64,000 bases of DNA from Arsenophonus apicola. Its GTDB lineage: Bacteria; Pseudomonadota; Gammaproteobacteria; Enterobacterales; Enterobacteriaceae. The position numbers and the translations under genes were made by a program. The notes under the pieces were generated by a model. The model worked only from the letters and a program-made list of their open reading frames with translations. It searched no databases and was not told where the DNA came from. Shown one piece after another: positions 48,400 through 57,782 of this stretch (its first letter is position 1; each line of letters begins with the position of its first letter). Location: the NCBI RefSeq assembly GCF_020268605.1, contig NZ_CP084222.1, forward strand, positions 2,666,001 to 2,730,000, written 5' to 3'.

Positions 48400-51215
48400 T
48401 AGGCAAACTTACGTATTTCACCGTTACCGGCTACATTAGTAACACAGCGGCCGCATAATTCTGCATACTCCGCCTCCCGACCAATATCCGTTGCATAATG
48501 CCAACAACGAGGACATTTATCGCCTTCCGCCTGCTGGAAAGCAATTTTTAATCCACTCAGTTCACTATTCTGTGCGTGAACTGGAGCTTGGGTAATATCA
48601 ATTACTTTAGCTTGTGAGGTTAATAATACAAAACGTAACTCATCACCTAAACGATTAAGTATTTCAGCCAGTTCGGTATCCGCATATAAAGTCACTGCGG
48701 CCTCCAACGAGCTACGAATAAGCTTATCTGCACGTGCTTGTTCAAGAACTTTATTAACCTCACTACGGATAATTAATAGTTCATCCCAAAATTCATCATT
48801 GAGTGTTTCATTATCATCCAGGCCAAACAAGCCATCATAATACTCCTCAGTAAAGACATATTTGCCATGTTCACCAGGCAATTGCTGCCAAATTTCATCG
48901 GCAGTGAAAGAAAGGATCGGCGCAATCCAACGTACCAATGCCTCTACGATATGGAATAAGGCTGTCTGGCAACTACGCCGCGCCAAACTATCACTTTTTG
49001 CTGTATATTGACGATCTTTTATTATATCTAAATAAAAAGAACCCATTTCAACAGAACAAAACTGCATTAACCGCTGAACAACTGCATGAAAATCATAATT
49101 AGCATAATGCATCATGATTTCCGTTTGAGCAGCTTTAGCCCGCCCTACTGCCCAGCGATCTAATACAACCATTTGTTCTGGTTTAATTTGGTGTAAAGCC
49201 GGATCAAAACCGTTCAAATTGGCTAATAAGAAACGTGCTGTATTACGAATACGCCGATAGCTATCGGCAGAACGTTTTAAAATCTCACTTGAAACAGCGA
49301 TTTCACTGGTATAATCGGTTGAAGCAACCCATAGCCGTAGAATATCAGCGCCTAAATCATTCATGACATCTTGTGGACTAATCGTATTCCCCAAGGATTT
49401 TGACATTTTACGACCTTGTCCATCAACCGTAAAACCATGGGTTAATACTTCTCGATAAGGCGCTTTTCCTTTCATCGCCGTTGACAGCATTAGAGACGAC
49501 ATAAACCAACCACGATGCTGATCAGAACCTTCCAAATATAAATCCGCAGAATGTCCTTTAAATTCAGGGCGAACATCGACAACGGCATAATGGGTAGAAC
49601 CAGAATCAAACCAGACATCAAGCGTATCGGGAACTTTAACATAATCAGTTGCATCACTGCCTAATAGGGCAACGGGATCCAGATCCCACCACGCCTGAAT
49701 ACCTGATTTTTCAACAAGTTTAGCAACTTCTTCAATCAGTTCTAACGTACGTGGATGTAATTTCTCTGTCTGCTTATGCACAAATAATGCCATCGGCATA
49801 CCCCAAGTGCGCTGACGAGAAATGCACCAATCTGGGCGATTTGCCACCATAGATTCAATCCGGCTTTGACCCCACTCAGGGATCCATTTAACACCTTTGA
49901 TCTCTTTGAGTGATTGTTCACGTAAGCCATTTTTTTCCATACTCACAAACCACTGAGGAGTTGCACGAAAAATAACGGGTGTCTTATGCCGCCAACAACA
50001 AGGATAACTATGCTGTAATATTTCTTTATGTAGCAGTGTGCCTTTGGCCGCTAAAAGTTCGATAATTAACTCATTTGCTTTAAATACAAAAACGCCATCT
50101 AAACCAGGATAAGTATCAGGTAAATAACAACCATTTGGGCCGACAGGATTTGCTATTTCAAGTTTATATTTTTGTCCAACAATATAATCCTCAGGGCCAT
50201 GACCTGGTGCAGTATGTACAAGCCCGGTACCCGCATCTAAAGTAACGTGATCACCCAAAATAACAGGTACATCGAAATTCATAAACGGGTGATGAAAGCG
50301 CAGTAATTCCAATTCAGCACCATTACATTCTGCTATAATTTGCCACTCTGTGGCTGCAATACGCTGCATTACCGTTTCAACTAGCGATTTTGCCAAAATT
50401 AAACATTCATCATTATTAACTTTGACTAATTGATATTCCAAATCAGAGTTAACCGCAATCGCACGGTTAGCCGGCAATGTCCAAGGTGTTGTTGTCCAGA
50501 TCACGGCTGAAACCGGCAAAGTTGCCGATTCTACACCAAATTTACTATAAACGGCTTTAGCATCCACCGCGCTAAAGCGTACATCAATGGAAGGCGATGA
50601 TTTATCATAATATTCAACTTCCGCTTCTGCTAAGGAAGAACCACAAGCAGTACACCAATGAACCGGTTTAGCACCTTTTACTAAATGGCCATTTTCAATC
50701 ACTTTACCTAACGCACGAATAATATTGGCTTCGGTATTAAAATCCATGGTTAAATAAGGCTGCGCCCAATCACCAAACACGCCCATTCTAATAAAATCAG
50801 CTCTTTGACCTTCAATTTGTTCCTTAGCGTATTTGCGGCATTGTTCACGAAATTCAGCAGCAGAAACCTTATCACCAGGTTTACCGATAATCTGTTCAAC
50901 CTTATGTTCAATTGGCAAACCGTGGCAATCCCAACCAGGAATAAAGGGCGAATCAAACCCAGCCAGTCCTTTAGATTTAATGATAATATCTTTGAGAATT
51001 TTATTAACTGAGTGACCAATATGAAGACTACCGTTAGCATAAGGAGGACCATCATGCAGTATAAACATCTGTTTACCTGTTTTGGCCTGGCGAATAGCTT
51101 GGTACAAACCGTCTTTATGCCAACGGGCTAACATTTGTGGTTCTCGTTTAGCGAGATCACCACGCATAGGGAACCCTGTTTCCGGTAAATTCAGGGTATT
51201 TTTATAGTCACTCAT
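48399..51215 (-). CDS. ileS: Isoleucyl-tRNA synthetase
   Basis: Class I synthetase of 938 residues, identical in length to E. coli. The HIGH element appears as HIGH in NGSLHIGHSVNK and the KMSKS loop in GRKMSKSLGN; an editing CP1 insertion with TTPWTLPANRA is present, and a C-terminal zinc finger (CPRCWHY and CGRC) closes the protein. Its position after ribF is conserved. Confidence 0.97.
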   Translation of the reverse strand: MSDYKNTLNLPETGFPMRGDLAKREPQMLARWHKDGLYQAIRQAKTGKQMFILHDGPPYANGSLHIGHSVNKILKDIIIKSKGLAGFDSPFIPGWDCHGLPIEHKVEQIIGKPGDKVSAAEFREQCRKYAKEQIEGQRADFIRMGVFGDWAQPYLTMDFNTEANIIRALGKVIENGHLVKGAKPVHWCTACGSSLAEAEVEYYDKSSPSIDVRFSAVDAKAVYSKFGVESATLPVSAVIWTTTPWTLPANRAIAVNSDLEYQLVKVNNDECLILAKSLVETVMQRIAATEWQIIAECNGAELELLRFHHPFMNFDVPVILGDHVTLDAGTGLVHTAPGHGPEDYIVGQKYKLEIANPVGPNGCYLPDTYPGLDGVFVFKANELIIELLAAKGTLLHKEILQHSYPCCWRHKTPVIFRATPQWFVSMEKNGLREQSLKEIKGVKWIPEWGQSRIESMVANRPDWCISRQRTWGMPMALFVHKQTEKLHPRTLELIEEVAKLVEKSGIQAWWDLDPVALLGSDATDYVKVPDTLDVWFDSGSTHYAVVDVRPEFKGHSADLYLEGSDQHRGWFMSSLMLSTAMKGKAPYREVLTHGFTVDGQGRKMSKSLGNTISPQDVMNDLGADILRLWVASTDYTSEIAVSSEILKRSADSYRRIRNTARFLLANLNGFDPALHQIKPEQMVVLDRWAVGRAKAAQTEIMMHYANYDFHAVVQRLMQFCSVEMGSFYLDIIKDRQYTAKSDSLARRSCQTALFHIVEALVRWIAPILSFTADEIWQQLPGEHGKYVFTEEYYDGLFGLDDNETLNDEFWDELLIIRSEVNKVLEQARADKLIRSSLEAAVTLYADTELAEILNRLGDELRFVLLTSQAKVIDITQAPVHAQNSELSGLKIAFQQAEGDKCPRCWHYATDIGREAEYAELCGRCVTNVAGNGEIRKFA

Positions 51216-51253
51216 TTAGATTCTCAGTTCCAATTTTCTGCTAAATATCTTAA

Positions 51254-52183
51254 TTATGACGACTGGAAGAATTGTCTCGCAGCCATTATATCCTCACCGA
51301 TTTGCTGTCTTAATTCATCAATAGAAGCAAATCGCTGCTCGTTACGCAATTTTTTACGCAATACAACATCAATATGACGTCCATATATATCCATACACAC
51401 ATCTATCAAATGCACTTCTATTTGCTGTTCTACCCCATTCACTGTTGGGCGGGTACCAATATTTGCTACTGCCTGCAATGGGTGGTCGGCTAAACCATAT
51501 ACTTCTACCACATAAACGCCTTTAACAGGCATAACTAAACATTTAAATGGTATATTTGCTGTTGGAAAACCGATCTTACTACCAAGCTGGCTACCATAAA
51601 TCACTCGACCGCTTAATCGGTAGGGGTGTCCCATAAGATTCTCAGCAAGGGTAAGATTATCACTTAATAGTGCTTGCCTGACAGCCGTACTGCTAACACG
51701 CTGTCCGGCATCACAAAAACTTTCGGTATTGGCGACTTCAAAACCATATTGTTCACCAGCTGCACGGAGATATTGAAAATCACCCTGTCTATCTTTGCCA
51801 AAGCGAAAATCATCACCGATCGCCAAAAATTTAACCCCTAATTTCTCCACCAGTAATTGTGAAACAAAAGCTTGAGGTGATAATGAAGCAAATGTGGGAT
51901 TAAATTTAACACACAGTAAATAATCAACGCCATATTCGGTAAAGTATTTTATCTTATCACGTAAACGCGTTAAACGTGCTGGCGCATTTGCGCCCAAAAA
52001 AAATTCCAATGGTTGCGGTTCAAAAATCATGACCATCGTTAGTAGTCCGAGACGCTGACCCTGTTGTTTTAAATGTTTCAATAATGCCTGATGTCCTCGA
52101 TGAACAGCATCAAAATTGCCAATAGTCAATACACAACCATGATGATATGCGCGAATATTATGTATCCCACGTACTAACTTCAT
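51254..52183 (-). CDS. ribF: Bifunctional riboflavin kinase/FMN adenylyltransferase
   Basis: Converts riboflavin to FMN and FAD. The N-terminal nucleotidyltransferase shows TIGNFDAVHRGHQAL and the ISSTAVR-like RVSSTAVRQAL; the C-terminal kinase shows GFPTANI. It has 309 residues (313 in E. coli). It is 38 nt upstream of ileS and divergent from rpsT. Confidence 0.96.
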   Translation of the reverse strand: MKLVRGIHNIRAYHHGCVLTIGNFDAVHRGHQALLKHLKQQGQRLGLLTMVMIFEPQPLEFFLGANAPARLTRLRDKIKYFTEYGVDYLLCVKFNPTFASLSPQAFVSQLLVEKLGVKFLAIGDDFRFGKDRQGDFQYLRAAGEQYGFEVANTESFCDAGQRVSSTAVRQALLSDNLTLAENLMGHPYRLSGRVIYGSQLGSKIGFPTANIPFKCLVMPVKGVYVVEVYGLADHPLQAVANIGTRPTVNGVEQQIEVHLIDVCMDIYGRHIDVVLRKKLRNEQRFASIDELRQQIGEDIMAARQFFQSS

Positions 52184-52520
52184 AATCGGCTCAATATAAT
52201 AAAAATTGCTGGATTATACCGCTTACTACCTTGAAGGTTAAGTCACCATTTGATTAATATTTATAACAAATATAATAAGTTGTTGTTTGTCAGCAAGAAA
52301 AATAGTTAATTTACCCACTTTCCTGCAATTTCATCCCGTTTTTCACATTTAAAACTGTATTCTCACTCAGTAAACTGATAAAATCATCGGTCATCACAAC
52401 AGATTGCATTGCAGTACACGATGCTTATTTACACAAATTCATTGACAAATGAGGGCTAAAAAGGCATATTCCTCGGCCTTTAGAGTGTCCTTGATAGAAT
52501 AAATATTTGGGAGTTGGACC
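52184..52520. other. ribF-rpsT divergent intergenic region
   Basis: This 337-nt region has no coding frame. Its right part is the rpsT control region, with a TTGACA box and a conserved hairpin-forming leader sequence AAAGGC...GCCTTT (52459-52481) resembling E. coli rpsT. Confidence 0.5.
52442..52470 (+). promoter_or_regulatory. Candidate rpsT promoter
   Basis: A perfect TTGACA (52442-52447) lies 17 nt from CATATT (52465-52470, 4/6 match). The downstream leader closely resembles that of E. coli rpsT as I recall it. Confidence 0.5.
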
Positions 52521-52781
52521 TTGGCTAATATCAAATCAGCTAAGAAACGTGCCATACAATCAGAGAAACGCCGTCAGCATAATGCTAGTCGTCGTTCTAT
52601 GGTGCGTACTTTTATCAAAAAAGTTTATGCCGCTATCGCTACCGGTGATAAAGAAGCAGCACAAAAAGCATTTAACGACATGCAACCTATTGTTGATCGC
52701 TATGCTAGCAAAGGCTTGATCCACAAAAACAAAGCTGCACGTCATAAAGCAAACTTAGTTGCACAAATCAAATCAATGTAA
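52521..52781 (+). CDS. rpsT: 30S ribosomal protein S20
   Basis: Small basic primary-binding protein of 16S rRNA, 86 residues. MANIKSAKKRAIQSEKRR is characteristic. Translation begins at TTG (52521), preceded by GGAG at 52510-52513; E. coli rpsT also starts with UUG, linked to autoregulation of its translation. An overlapping ATG-started frame at 52507 is a shadow. Confidence 0.97.
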   Translation: MANIKSAKKRAIQSEKRRQHNASRRSMVRTFIKKVYAAIATGDKEAAQKAFNDMQPIVDRYASKGLIHKNKAARHKANLVAQIKSM

Positions 52782-52802
52782 TTTATTTTGATTTTGCTAA
52801 AA

Positions 52803-52825
52803 AACCGGCTTTAGCCGGTTTTTTT
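52803..52825. terminator. Bidirectional terminator between rpsT and nhaR
   Basis: AACCGGCT (52803-52810) pairs with AGCCGGTT (52813-52820) across a 2-nt loop; five T follow on the plus strand and a T run on the minus strand. It ends rpsT and the convergent nhaR. Confidence 0.9.
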
Positions 52826-52850
52826 ATTACATTACTATTGAAAATGATTA

Positions 52851-53762
52851 TTATGGTTTATAAAAGGTTTGATCAAATAAACCAGAAAAATCTTTATTAC
52901 ATACACGTTGCACTGCTGGATGCTGGATCATACGTTCAGCAAAAATAACATAATATTCTTCTTTCACTTTATCCATATGACCAATTTCAACCACTTCATT
53001 ATCTGAAAAAATTTCATTAGCGTATAATGATGGTGCGACAAATATTGCGTTATGATACATGCCAAATGCTTTCATCAACGCAGCATCATCAAATTCACCC
53101 AAAATTTCTACCTGCAATTTATTATTCTGGATCCAAGAAAGTAGATGACGACCTAACATAGAACGTCGACCAGGGATCAATAATCGCCGCTCTTCTAAAC
53201 AAAGCGGAAAAGGTTTTTCCGGTATTGGTTTGCGACAGAAAAAACTAACGCCACATTCACCAAGCTTCACGGAAAATAATCCTTCTTGTTGTGATGAATC
53301 AACCGGGCAATCAGATAAGATCATGTCTAACTTATGTTGACTCAATTGTTCCAATAAAAGCTCATGGGTCGATTCAAAACAACGTAAATGGATCCGCTCA
53401 TGCTCAACGATAGCTGTTTCAAGGACGCGGCTTACCAGCCGTTTAGATAAAGCGTCAGCGACACCGACATCAAATAACAAATTCGATTCACGACTATAAT
53501 TAACAATATCTAACATTTCCTGGCTTAGCACAAACATTTTATCAGCATAACGAAAAACCAGTTGTCCGAGTTCTGAAGGGACCAGTCCTCGGCCTTGCCT
53601 TTTAAATAATTTACCATTCAAACGTTCTTCTAACGCTTTTATCTGACCTGTTATTGTCTGAGGCGTTAAATAAAGTTCTTCAGCGGCGCCAACAACGGAT
53701 CCCTCTTTACAAACATGCCAGAAGTAATAGAGATGATTAAAATTGAGATGCGACATTCTCAT
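52851..53762 (-). CDS. nhaR: LysR-type transcriptional activator NhaR
   Basis: Sodium-responsive activator of nhaA. The N-terminal helix-turn-helix (NFNHLYYFWHVCKEGSVVGAAEELYL) and effector domain follow E. coli NhaR along 303 residues (301 in E. coli). It lies downstream of nhaA, the conserved order, with a 183-nt gap. Confidence 0.95.
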   Translation of the reverse strand: MRMSHLNFNHLYYFWHVCKEGSVVGAAEELYLTPQTITGQIKALEERLNGKLFKRQGRGLVPSELGQLVFRYADKMFVLSQEMLDIVNYSRESNLLFDVGVADALSKRLVSRVLETAIVEHERIHLRCFESTHELLLEQLSQHKLDMILSDCPVDSSQQEGLFSVKLGECGVSFFCRKPIPEKPFPLCLEERRLLIPGRRSMLGRHLLSWIQNNKLQVEILGEFDDAALMKAFGMYHNAIFVAPSLYANEIFSDNEVVEIGHMDKVKEEYYVIFAERMIQHPAVQRVCNKDFSGLFDQTFYKP

Positions 53763-53945
53763 ATCGATACCTTTTGTACCATCGATAACTGTTTATATAC
53801 GTTATTTTCTAAACATCAGAAGATAAGCGATCCATTTTATTTTACCTAAACAAGATACTCGCGCTATAAATAAAAATATTGTAGCGCGAGCACAAAAACA
53901 CTATTTATTTCACGTGACTATAACTTAAAATTAACTTTATCTTAC

Positions 53946-55130
53946 CTAATTAGTCGTTTGCTCGCTAATTGGCTTTTTCGGTAATGCGGAATTCAATAAT
54001 AATAATCCTAAAATTGCCGCTAGTGTCGAACCAATTAGGATCCCCAGTCGTGCATAAGTACTAAAATTATCTAAACCTTCGAATGCTAAACTAGCAATAA
54101 AAATTGACATAGTAAAACCAATACCACATAGCACTGAAACTGCAAATATCTGTTTAAGATTAATTTTGGCAGGCAATTTTGCGACGCCTGATTTTAATGC
54201 GAGCCAACTGAATAAAAAAATACCTGCTGGTTTGCCAATTAATAAACCTAACGCAACACCAAGGGGCAGGGAACTGGCAAGGTTGGCTAATGTCACACCA
54301 CTAAGTTGCAAACCGGCATTAGCAAAAGCAAATAATGGTAAAATTAAATAAGCTACCCAAGGATGTAAAAGATGTTCTAATTGTTCAGAAGGGGAATTAT
54401 TTTGTTTCCCTTTAAGGGGTATCAAAAACCCCACAATGACACCAGCTAATGTAGCATGAATACCCGATTTTAAAATACAAACCCATAAGATGATGCCAAC
54501 AACCAAATAAGCAGAGGTATTTTCAACTTTACGCCAATTCATCCATAATAATACCAGCAGAGAAAGCGTAGCTAAACCTAATGACATAATAGAAACAGAC
54601 TTGGTATAGAATAAAGCAATAATGATAATCACCCCAAGATCATCAATAATCGCCAAGGCAGGTAAAAATACTTTTAACTCTGTTGGTACACGCTTACCCA
54701 ATAGTGCCATGATACCAAGTGCAAAAGCAATATCGGTCGCTGCCGGGATTGCCCAACCCTGCCGGGCAATTTCATCATTCACATTAAAAAATAGATATAC
54801 CAGAGCAGGTAACAGCATACCACCTATCGCAGCAACAGCTGGGAATATCGCTTTATCACGACCAGCTAACGAGCCCTCTATTAGTTCTCGCTTAACTTCC
54901 AGGTCAACAACCAAAAAGAAAATGGCCATTAAACCATCGTTTATCCATAATAAAAAAGGTTTATCAATATTTAATGCACTGATTTTAACCGCAACGGGAA
55001 TATTAAGAAATTGCTGATAAATACTTTGCAATGGGGTATTAGCCATAATCAAAGCTAAGACGGCAGCAATAATTAACAGCACCCCACTTGCTGCTTCTAA
55101 CTTTAAAAATTGTCGTATAATTGCTGTCAT
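53946..55130 (-). CDS. nhaA: Na+/H+ antiporter NhaA
   Basis: Electrogenic antiporter that exports sodium. Key residues of the E. coli enzyme are visible: the aspartate in LLWIND (D65), the unwound-helix pair IIDDLG (D163/D164) and the lysine in LLIGKPAGI (K300). The position equivalent to G76 in FLLVGLEVKRE is aspartate here (VVDLEVKRE). I start at 55130, 8 nt after GAGG (394 residues; E. coli 388); the frame extends upstream to 55217 without family support. Confidence 0.93.
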   Translation of the reverse strand: MTAIIRQFLKLEAASGVLLIIAAVLALIMANTPLQSIYQQFLNIPVAVKISALNIDKPFLLWINDGLMAIFFLVVDLEVKRELIEGSLAGRDKAIFPAVAAIGGMLLPALVYLFFNVNDEIARQGWAIPAATDIAFALGIMALLGKRVPTELKVFLPALAIIDDLGVIIIIALFYTKSVSIMSLGLATLSLLVLLWMNWRKVENTSAYLVVGIILWVCILKSGIHATLAGVIVGFLIPLKGKQNNSPSEQLEHLLHPWVAYLILPLFAFANAGLQLSGVTLANLASSLPLGVALGLLIGKPAGIFLFSWLALKSGVAKLPAKINLKQIFAVSVLCGIGFTMSIFIASLAFEGLDNFSTYARLGILIGSTLAAILGLLLLNSALPKKPISEQTTN

Positions 55131-55298
55131 TACAATAACCTCAGTGTTAATTAGCAAAATTAATTTTACGCTAATACTTACAATTCGGAAAATCATTTTT
55201 TTTAGCAGAAATAACACCGTTATACCGAATAATTACTAACAATATAGACGTTATTTGACTAGTTAGCAGTTTGAAACTGACTTAACTTTGAAAAACGA

Positions 55299-56165
55299 TT
55301 AGTTAACCTTACTGTTAAAAAAAGTAGGTAATAAAAGCCTGATGAGTTTAGTTTTGATAAAATCCCGCGATGTTGCCAAAAGTTGCGTCGTTTTTTGGCG
55401 CAGTTTTTGCCAAAAACTGGGGTTACTTTCTCGTAGTAAATCTGATTTATCTGGTATTTCTACTTGTTGCTGGGATTGTTTTGCCACTTTATTTAATATA
55501 ACCCCTCCACCTTGTTCTATTTCCTTTCTTTTCTCTACTTCCTCTGGACATAGTTTTAATGTTTCTTCTGCTATTTCCGTTCTGCTTTCAACTAATGTTA
55601 ACTCTGCCGCTTTTGTTTTATTTTTCATAGCATATTCATTAACATGACTTATAATTATAAACTTATTAAGACATTCCCTAATTTCTTTGTTTATTTTATC
55701 TTCATCTGTCATATGATCAATCTTATTGGTACATTCTTTCGCATAACTAAAATCCTGTTAATCTATATTCTTACTTAAAACCCCTAATCCAATTGCATCT
55801 ATAATATTTCCACCTATTTGTAATCGTATATTATCTAACTTATCTGAATTTTTTATCTCTTTAATACAATCGAAAAGAGAGCAACCAAACTTTTGTAAGT
55901 TAACTTTATTTATTTTCTCTACACCATGCCAAGTATATTTACGAGTTAAAATTGTCTCTAATCCTTCAGTGGAAAATGAACAATACTTTCCAGCTGCTAT
56001 CTTGAATGTCTCGCTAATTTTAATATTTCCTTTACTATTATTTGCGATAAATTTTAGACAGTTAAGCAATTCCTTTTTAAAATATTGCTGGCAATTTTGT
56101 TCAGTGATAACTGGTTTGTTAAAAGAAAATGAGTTTTTTATTCTTAGCGCTAACGATTCTGCCAT
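55299..56165 (-). pseudogene. Unrecognised ORF of about 288 codons interrupted by one in-frame TAA
   Basis: Two open segments, 55758-56165 (135 residues) and 55299-55712 (137 residues), lie in the same minus-strand frame. The 45 nt between them are also open; only a TAA at 55758-55760 divides the ORF. An AGGAAA ribosome-binding site precedes the first ATG. The joined product would be about 288 residues, without signal peptide or obvious membrane helix, with an amphipathic N-terminus (MAESLALRIKNSF), a Glu/Lys-rich middle (ESRTEIAEETLKL, EEVEKRKEIEQ) and a basic C-terminus (FIKTKLIRLL). I do not recognise the family. It sits between nhaA and dnaJ, outside the E. coli gene set, and is probably acquired. 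It could be a secreted effector, but that is speculation. Confidence 0.7.
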
Positions 56166-56530
56166 AACTATTTCCTATCTAATAAATTAATTAAAAATAA
56201 AACTAAATTGTATAGAAAATTCTGTTAAGCTCACGTTTAACGTATCGAAATTAATCTTAATTTATTTTTATAAAAAAATTAAAGCAGAAAATTTATATAA
56301 AACAGGCAAAATTTATCTTCATAATTAAACTTTTTAAATTTAATTTGTATAGATAAAAGCAATAAAATAATTCAAATTAATAAATAAAACACAATAAATT
56401 AGCCACTGTTATAAGATATCTCATTAATCAATTATTATTCTATTAAAAAAATCAAATAATCCTATTTTCAATTAATAAAAAAAGCATCGATCACTTACTA
56501 TCGATGCTCTGTTAATTTAGCTAACTACCG
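56166..56530. other. AT-rich gap between the unknown ORF and dnaJ
   Basis: This 365-nt gap is non-coding and very AT-rich. It holds the presumed promoter of the interrupted ORF and, at its right end, the dnaJ terminator. Nothing else was recognised. Confidence 0.45.
56477..56508 (-). terminator. Intrinsic terminator of dnaKJ
   Basis: AGCATCGAT (56483-56491) pairs perfectly with ATCGATGCT (56500-56508), followed by seven T on the minus strand, 22 nt after the dnaJ stop. Confidence 0.9.
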
Positions 56531-57667
56531 TTATTTGGTCAGATCATCAAAAAACTTTTTCACACTATCTAAGAAACTCTTTGAACGAGGGCTATTCTTA
56601 CCACCACTTTCACCATTCAAAGATTCACCAAATTCTTTCAGTAAAGCTTTTTGTTTATCATTAAGTTTAACCGGAGTTTCCACCAGAATGCGGCACATCA
56701 AATCACCTGTCATACCACCACGAACAGGCTTAACACCTTTTCCTTTCATGCGGAAAATTTTTCCTGTTTGTGTCTCAGCTGGAATTTTGAGACTCACCCG
56801 GCCATCAAGTGTTGGTACATCAATTTCACCGCCCAATGCCGCAATCGTAAAATTAATGGGTACTTCGCAATATAAGTTATTACCATCGCGCTCAAAAATA
56901 GCATGCCTTGCGACATTGACCTGAACATAGAGATCACCGGCTGGAGCGCCATTTTCACCGGCCTCACCTTCACCATTTAAGCGGATACGATCGCCAGTAT
57001 TAACCCCTGGTGGAATTTTTACCGATAAAGTTTTGTATTTCTCTACTCGTCCATGGCCATGACATTTAATGCAAGGTTCTTTGATGATTTGACCACGACC
57101 ATGACAAGTTGGGCAAGTTTGCTGAACTGCAAAAAATCCTTGCCGGATCTGAACTTGGCCTGCACCATGACAAGTTGAGCAAGTTTCTGGTTTGGTGCCT
57201 GGTTTAGCGCCACTTCCGTTACAAACATCACATTTTTCCAAAGTCGGAATACGGATCTCTTTGCTGACACCCCGAACTGCTTCTTCTAAGGTTAATGTTA
57301 TTTCGTACTGAAGATCGGCCCCACGAGCCGATCGCTGACGCCGGCCACCACCAAAAATATCACCAAATACATCACCAAAAATATCACTAAAATCGGCGCC
57401 AGAAGCAAAGCCGCCGCTAAATCCGCCACCCATGCCACCTTGTTCAAAAGCAGCATGTCCATATTGATCATAAGCAGCACGTTTTTGCGCATCAGTTAAA
57501 ATTTCATAAGCTTCTTTAATTTCTTTAAACTTACTTTCTGCTTCTTTATCACCCTGATTACGATCTGGATGATACTTCATCGCCAGACGTTTATATGCTT
57601 TTTTGATCTCTTTTTCATCAGCCGTTTTAGTAACGCCTAAAACTTGATAATAATCTCTTTTTGCCAT
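56531..57667 (-). CDS. dnaJ: Chaperone protein DnaJ
   Basis: Hsp40 co-chaperone that stimulates DnaK ATPase and delivers substrates. The J domain holds the HPD tripeptide (KYHPDRNQGD), followed by a Gly/Phe-rich linker, four CxxCxGxG zinc repeats (CDVCNGSG, CSTCHGAG, CPTCHGRG, CIKCHGHG) and the C-terminal substrate domains, in 378 residues. It is downstream of dnaK with a 115-nt spacer. Confidence 0.97.
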   Translation of the reverse strand: MAKRDYYQVLGVTKTADEKEIKKAYKRLAMKYHPDRNQGDKEAESKFKEIKEAYEILTDAQKRAAYDQYGHAAFEQGGMGGGFSGGFASGADFSDIFGDVFGDIFGGGRRQRSARGADLQYEITLTLEEAVRGVSKEIRIPTLEKCDVCNGSGAKPGTKPETCSTCHGAGQVQIRQGFFAVQQTCPTCHGRGQIIKEPCIKCHGHGRVEKYKTLSVKIPPGVNTGDRIRLNGEGEAGENGAPAGDLYVQVNVARHAIFERDGNNLYCEVPINFTIAALGGEIDVPTLDGRVSLKIPAETQTGKIFRMKGKGVKPVRGGMTGDLMCRILVETPVKLNDKQKALLKEFGESLNGESGGKNSPRSKSFLDSVKKFFDDLTK

Positions 57668-57693
57668 ATTTATTTTACCCTTAACACACGGAA

Positions 57694-57721
57694 ACGGGCG
57701 TAGAGTTCCCCCAACGCCCGT
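57694..57721 (-). promoter_or_regulatory. Intercistronic hairpin between dnaK and dnaJ
   Basis: ACGGGCGT (57694-57701) pairs with ACGCCCGT (57714-57721). No T tract follows on the minus strand, so it more likely affects mRNA stability or dnaJ expression level than full termination. Confidence 0.5.
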
Positions 57722-57782
57722 ACTCGGTTTTCAGTAACAGAGGAAATAATCCTAACACTATTACTGTGCCCGCTAAGGGCCC

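Noticed and set aside
55299..55712. Separate small gene of 137 residues between nhaA and dnaJ
   Set aside because: The preceding 45 nt are open in the same frame up to a single TAA that ends the upstream ORF, and no good ribosome-binding site precedes its ATG, so one interrupted gene is more likely.
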